A DNA stretch of 64,000 bases from positions 62,001 through 126,000 of the forward strand of contig JACKCO010000004.1 in the NCBI GenBank assembly GCA_020633995.1. The letters run 5' to 3'. The stretch's first letter is position 1; each line of letters opens with the position of its first letter. This stretch comes from Campylobacterota bacterium (GTDB lineage Bacteria > Babelota > Babeliae > Babelales > RVW-14). The notes under the pieces were generated by a model. That model worked only from the letters and a program-made list of their open reading frames with translations. It did not search any database and had not been told where the DNA came from. The position numbers and the translations under genes were made by a program. Shown here piece by piece: positions 61,982 to 64,000 of this stretch.

Positions 61982-62320
61982 ATGTTATCACGAGCTAAAA
62001 GTAAGTATATTCGCGTTTCTCCATACAAATTGCGCCCTTATGCGGATGTAATTCGTGGGTTTGCGGCCGATAAGGCATTTGCGTGGCTGAGAACATGTAC
62101 TGTTAAACGGGTTAGGCCGATCATTAAGACGCTTCATTCTGCGTATTCAAATGCATGTCAGAAAAATCCAGAGATCAATGACATGGCAGAGTTGTATGTT
62201 AAAGAAATACGCGTCGACCAGGGGCCGATAGTAAAATATTTTAAACCTGGCGCCATGGGACGAGCTTTCATGCAAAGAAAGCGTTTGTGCCACTTGGAAA
62301 TTGTATTGGATAAGAGATAA
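61982..62320 (+). CDS. rplV: ribosomal protein L22
   Basis: L22 has a long loop reaching into the exit tunnel. The 112 residues include SKYIRVSPYKLRPYADVIRG near 7-26, the helix CTVKRVRPIIKTLHSAYSNA, and the loop region KEIRVDQGPIVKYFKPGAMGRAFMQRKRLCHLEIVLD near 74-110 (as VDQGPIVKYFKPGAMGRA). The pattern is standard. It follows a 64-bp gap after rpsS and precedes rpsC by 25 bp. Confidence 0.95.
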   Translation: MLSRAKSKYIRVSPYKLRPYADVIRGFAADKAFAWLRTCTVKRVRPIIKTLHSAYSNACQKNPEINDMAELYVKEIRVDQGPIVKYFKPGAMGRAFMQRKRLCHLEIVLDKR

Positions 62321-62345
62321 AACTATTTTTTTGAGGTAATGCGTC

Positions 62346-62978
62346 GTGGGACAAAAGGTTCATCCATTTGGTTTTAGACTTGGAGTTTTTGAAGATTGGC
62401 ATGCTCGTTGGTTTGCAAAAGGTAAGTATTGTGACGAGCTTAAAGAAGATTTTCGAGTGCGAGAATTTCTTTCTAAGAGATTGAATAATACTGACATTGC
62501 AAGGATTGTAATAGAGAAAGCTGTCGACAATGTCCGGATTGTTATTTTTACCTCTCGTCCTGGTTATGTGATTGGTAAAAAAGGTCAAGGTGTAGAGCAA
62601 TTAAAGGCAGACCTGTTTAATTTCTTGAAAAAAAACGTAGATGTTTCTGTGCAAGAAGTTAGAGTACCTGAACTCAGTGCACTACTCGTTGCAAAGTCTA
62701 TTGCTGAGCAGATTGGAAAGCGTGTTAGCTACAAGAGGCTCATGAAAAAATCTGGTTATGCAATTTTGAAAAGTGGTGCAAGAGGTGTAAAAATTTGTAT
62801 TTCTGGTAGACTTGGTGGCGCTGAAATTGCTCGTACGGAATGGTTGAGATTAGGTTCAACACCACTTCATACTTTAAGAGCAAACATTGATTATGCATTT
62901 ACTGAAGCATATACAACGTATGGAATGATTGGCGTTAAAGTTTGGATATGCAAGGGTGAGTACTCTGCCAATCGTTGA
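62346..62978 (+). CDS. rpsC: ribosomal protein S3
   Basis: S3 is at the mRNA entry tunnel and carries a KH domain. The 210 residues start with GTG and read GQKVHPFGFRLGVFEDWHARWFA, ERIVIEKAVDNVRIVIFTSRPGYVIGKKGQGVEQL-type KH region (IFTSRPGYVIGKKGQG near 73-88), SGRLGGAEIARTEW and TYGMIGVKVWICKGE. The arrangement and length match the family. GAGG lies 9-10 nt upstream of the GTG. Identification is secure. Confidence 0.97.
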   Translation: MGQKVHPFGFRLGVFEDWHARWFAKGKYCDELKEDFRVREFLSKRLNNTDIARIVIEKAVDNVRIVIFTSRPGYVIGKKGQGVEQLKADLFNFLKKNVDVSVQEVRVPELSALLVAKSIAEQIGKRVSYKRLMKKSGYAILKSGARGVKICISGRLGGAEIARTEWLRLGSTPLHTLRANIDYAFTEAYTTYGMIGVKVWICKGEYSANR

Positions 62979-62991
62979 AAGGTTATAAATC

Positions 62992-63438
62992 ATGTTGATG
63001 CCAAAAAAAATAAAATACCGCAAGGTACAAAGAGGTAGACTAAAAGGGCGTGCTAAAGGCGGCAGGGACCTACTTTTTGGTGATTATGGGCTTGTTGCAG
63101 TTGACCCTTCGTGGGTAACAGCTCGTCAGATTGAGTCTATTCGTGTGGCTGTAAATAGGAAACTAAAGAAAATTGGTGAAATTTTTCTGCGAGTTTTTCC
63201 TGATAAACCCATCACCAAAAAACCAGCTGAAACGCGAATGGGTAAAGGTAAGGGTAGCCCAGAGTTTTGGGTAGCGGCTGTTAAGCGTGGCAAGATGATT
63301 GTTGAAATTAAGGGTAGTTTTGACAAAGAAGTGGCTAAGCAAATTCTGAAAGCTGCATCTTATAAGCTACCGATGAAGACTCGTTTTGTTGCCCGTGATG
63401 AGCAGGTAGTACAGCAATCTGAAGCGACAACGGCTTAG
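62992..63438 (+). CDS. rplP: ribosomal protein L16
   Basis: L16 helps position tRNA at the A site and is an assembly factor of the peptidyl-transferase centre. The 148 residues include MLMPKKIKYRKVQRGRLKGRAKGG at the N-terminus (as MPKKIKYRKVQRG), RQIESIRVAVNRKLKK, FPDKPITKKPAETRMGKGKGSPEFWVA (as TRMGKGKGSPEFWVA) and LKAASYKLPMKTRFV. The start MLMP is normal. Identification is secure. Confidence 0.98.
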   Translation: MLMPKKIKYRKVQRGRLKGRAKGGRDLLFGDYGLVAVDPSWVTARQIESIRVAVNRKLKKIGEIFLRVFPDKPITKKPAETRMGKGKGSPEFWVAAVKRGKMIVEIKGSFDKEVAKQILKAASYKLPMKTRFVARDEQVVQQSEATTA

Positions 63439-63451
63439 GGGAAGGTTATTT

Positions 63452-63646
63452 ATGTTAACTAAAAAAGAACTGAAGGCGCTTGACAGCGCGTCACTTAAAA
63501 ATGAAGTTGCCTCGTTAAGACAGGAGCTTTTTACTCTGAAGTTGAGTAAAAATACTGGTCAGGTAAAGAACTATTCACAATTTAGAGCACTTCGTGTTCA
63601 AGTTGCTCGAGCTTTAACACTACTTAAGCAGAAAGAAGCTCGCTAA
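63452..63646 (+). CDS. rpmC: ribosomal protein L29
   Basis: This small 64-residue large-subunit protein lies near the tunnel exit and helps form the docking platform for nascent-chain factors. It has a helical hairpin with KELKALDSASLKNEVASLRQELFTLKLSKNTGQ (as LKNEVASLRQELFTLKL) and ARALTLLKQKEAR, the family pattern. It sits between rplP and rpsQ, the usual order. The 73-bp gap after it holds a TATAAT at 63684-63689 that may be an internal promoter, though no -35 is seen. Confidence 0.96.
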   Translation: MLTKKELKALDSASLKNEVASLRQELFTLKLSKNTGQVKNYSQFRALRVQVARALTLLKQKEAR

Positions 63647-63719
63647 TTTTAAAAAAATCCCTGTGGGGGGTGTTTGTTAAAGGTATAATAAAGAAATATA
63701 GGTAAGAAAGAACCTGGCG

Positions 63720-64000
63720 ATGGAGAATAATATAAAGCACGACGTTGATCAAGCGCAAACGAGCAAAGGCCTTGTACTTGCCGGTGAAGTTGTTTCTGAC
63801 AAGATGGATAAAACTGTTGTTGTTAGAGTTTTAAGCACCTTCACTCATCCACTGTACGGTAAGATTGTACGTCGTTATAAAAAGTACAAAGTCCACGATG
63901 AGCAAAATCAAGCTCGAGTTGGGGATAAGGTGGAAATGGTAAAAACAAAACCATTTTCAAAAACGAAGCATATGAAGCTAGTAAAAATTGTTGAAAACGC
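63720..64000 (+). CDS. rpsQ: ribosomal protein S17, truncated by window end
   Basis: S17 binds 16S rRNA in the small-subunit body. The visible 93 codons begin MENNIKHDVDQAQTSKG, an N-terminal extension of about 15 residues beyond the E. coli form. The core follows: GEVVSDKMDKTVVVRV, STFTHPLYGKIVRRYKKYKVHDE and GDKVEMVKTKPFSKTKHMKLV. This is the classical S17 OB fold. The reading frame is open to the window edge, so the end is not seen. Confidence 0.93.
   Translation, partial: MENNIKHDVDQAQTSKGLVLAGEVVSDKMDKTVVVRVLSTFTHPLYGKIVRRYKKYKVHDEQNQARVGDKVEMVKTKPFSKTKHMKLVKIVEN

Overview
The window reads as chromosomal DNA of a moderately AT-rich Gram-negative bacterium with a tightly packed genome. 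Short gaps, 1-20 bp gene overlaps and standard stop codons are seen throughout. An LPS-bearing outer membrane is implied by lpxC, an LptD-like protein, a BamD-like lipoprotein, rseP, yidC and several lipoproteins. The gene mix also includes many small secreted proteins without recognisable function, exported ankyrin and WD40 proteins, an AAA-ATPase-like/PD-(D/E)XK protein and a split ATP synthase cluster. This resembles the reduced, protist-associated Dependentiae (TM6) lineage, but that placement is inference from gene content and not a phylogeny.

Layout. 1-5.7 kb (mostly minus): an ankyrin-like secreted protein, a tandem double D-Ala-D-Ala ligase, ribulose-phosphate epimerase, a secreted helical protein and a GerMN-like protein. 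5.8-15.6 kb: a plus-strand lipoprotein hydrolase, then an unbroken minus-strand run of accessory genes (ogt, ClbS/DfsB-methyltransferase fusion, CPBP protease, P-loop kinase-like protein, exported WD40 propeller, AAA/PD-(D/E)XK protein, SAP-domain protein, histidine phosphatase, zinc-finger protein, GNAT fusion, membrane protein, SnoaL-like protein), bounded by a tRNA-Ser(CGA). 16-18.7 kb: glmU and an sbcD-like nuclease. 18.7-22.6 kb: a small promoter-to-terminator unit, then a partial ATP synthase operon (c, two b-type subunits, delta, alpha, and a lipoprotein). 22.9-29.6 kb: a putative outer-membrane barrel, recD2 and three related secreted/two-TM proteins. 29.7-32.6 kb: zwf, gnd and a cyclase-family hydrolase. 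32.5-36 kb (minus): secreted PLD, ankyrin protein, cysS, thioredoxin lipoprotein. 36-38 kb: ftsL-like and ftsI. 38-39.5 kb: yraN and a BamD-like gene. 39.7-47.4 kb: yidC, recR, lptD, pepP, pyrG. 48-54 kb: rplM, lpxC, a remarkable 1009-residue secreted fusion protein with a gene remnant behind it, and rseP. 54.5-64 kb: a continuous str-S10 ribosomal operon from rpsL to a truncated rpsQ.

How genes work together. Envelope construction dominates the housekeeping part (glmU, ddl and ftsI for peptidoglycan; lpxC, lptD, bamD and yidC for the outer and inner membranes). zwf, gnd and rpe form an oxidative pentose-phosphate route. The secreted set (ankyrin, WD40, PLD, EEP/J/macro fusion, helical proteins) is the most likely host-facing part. 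The outstanding candidate for a new system is the secreted EEP-like / J domain / degenerate EEP-like / macrodomain protein at 49631-52660, with the C-terminal remnant of a related gene directly behind it.
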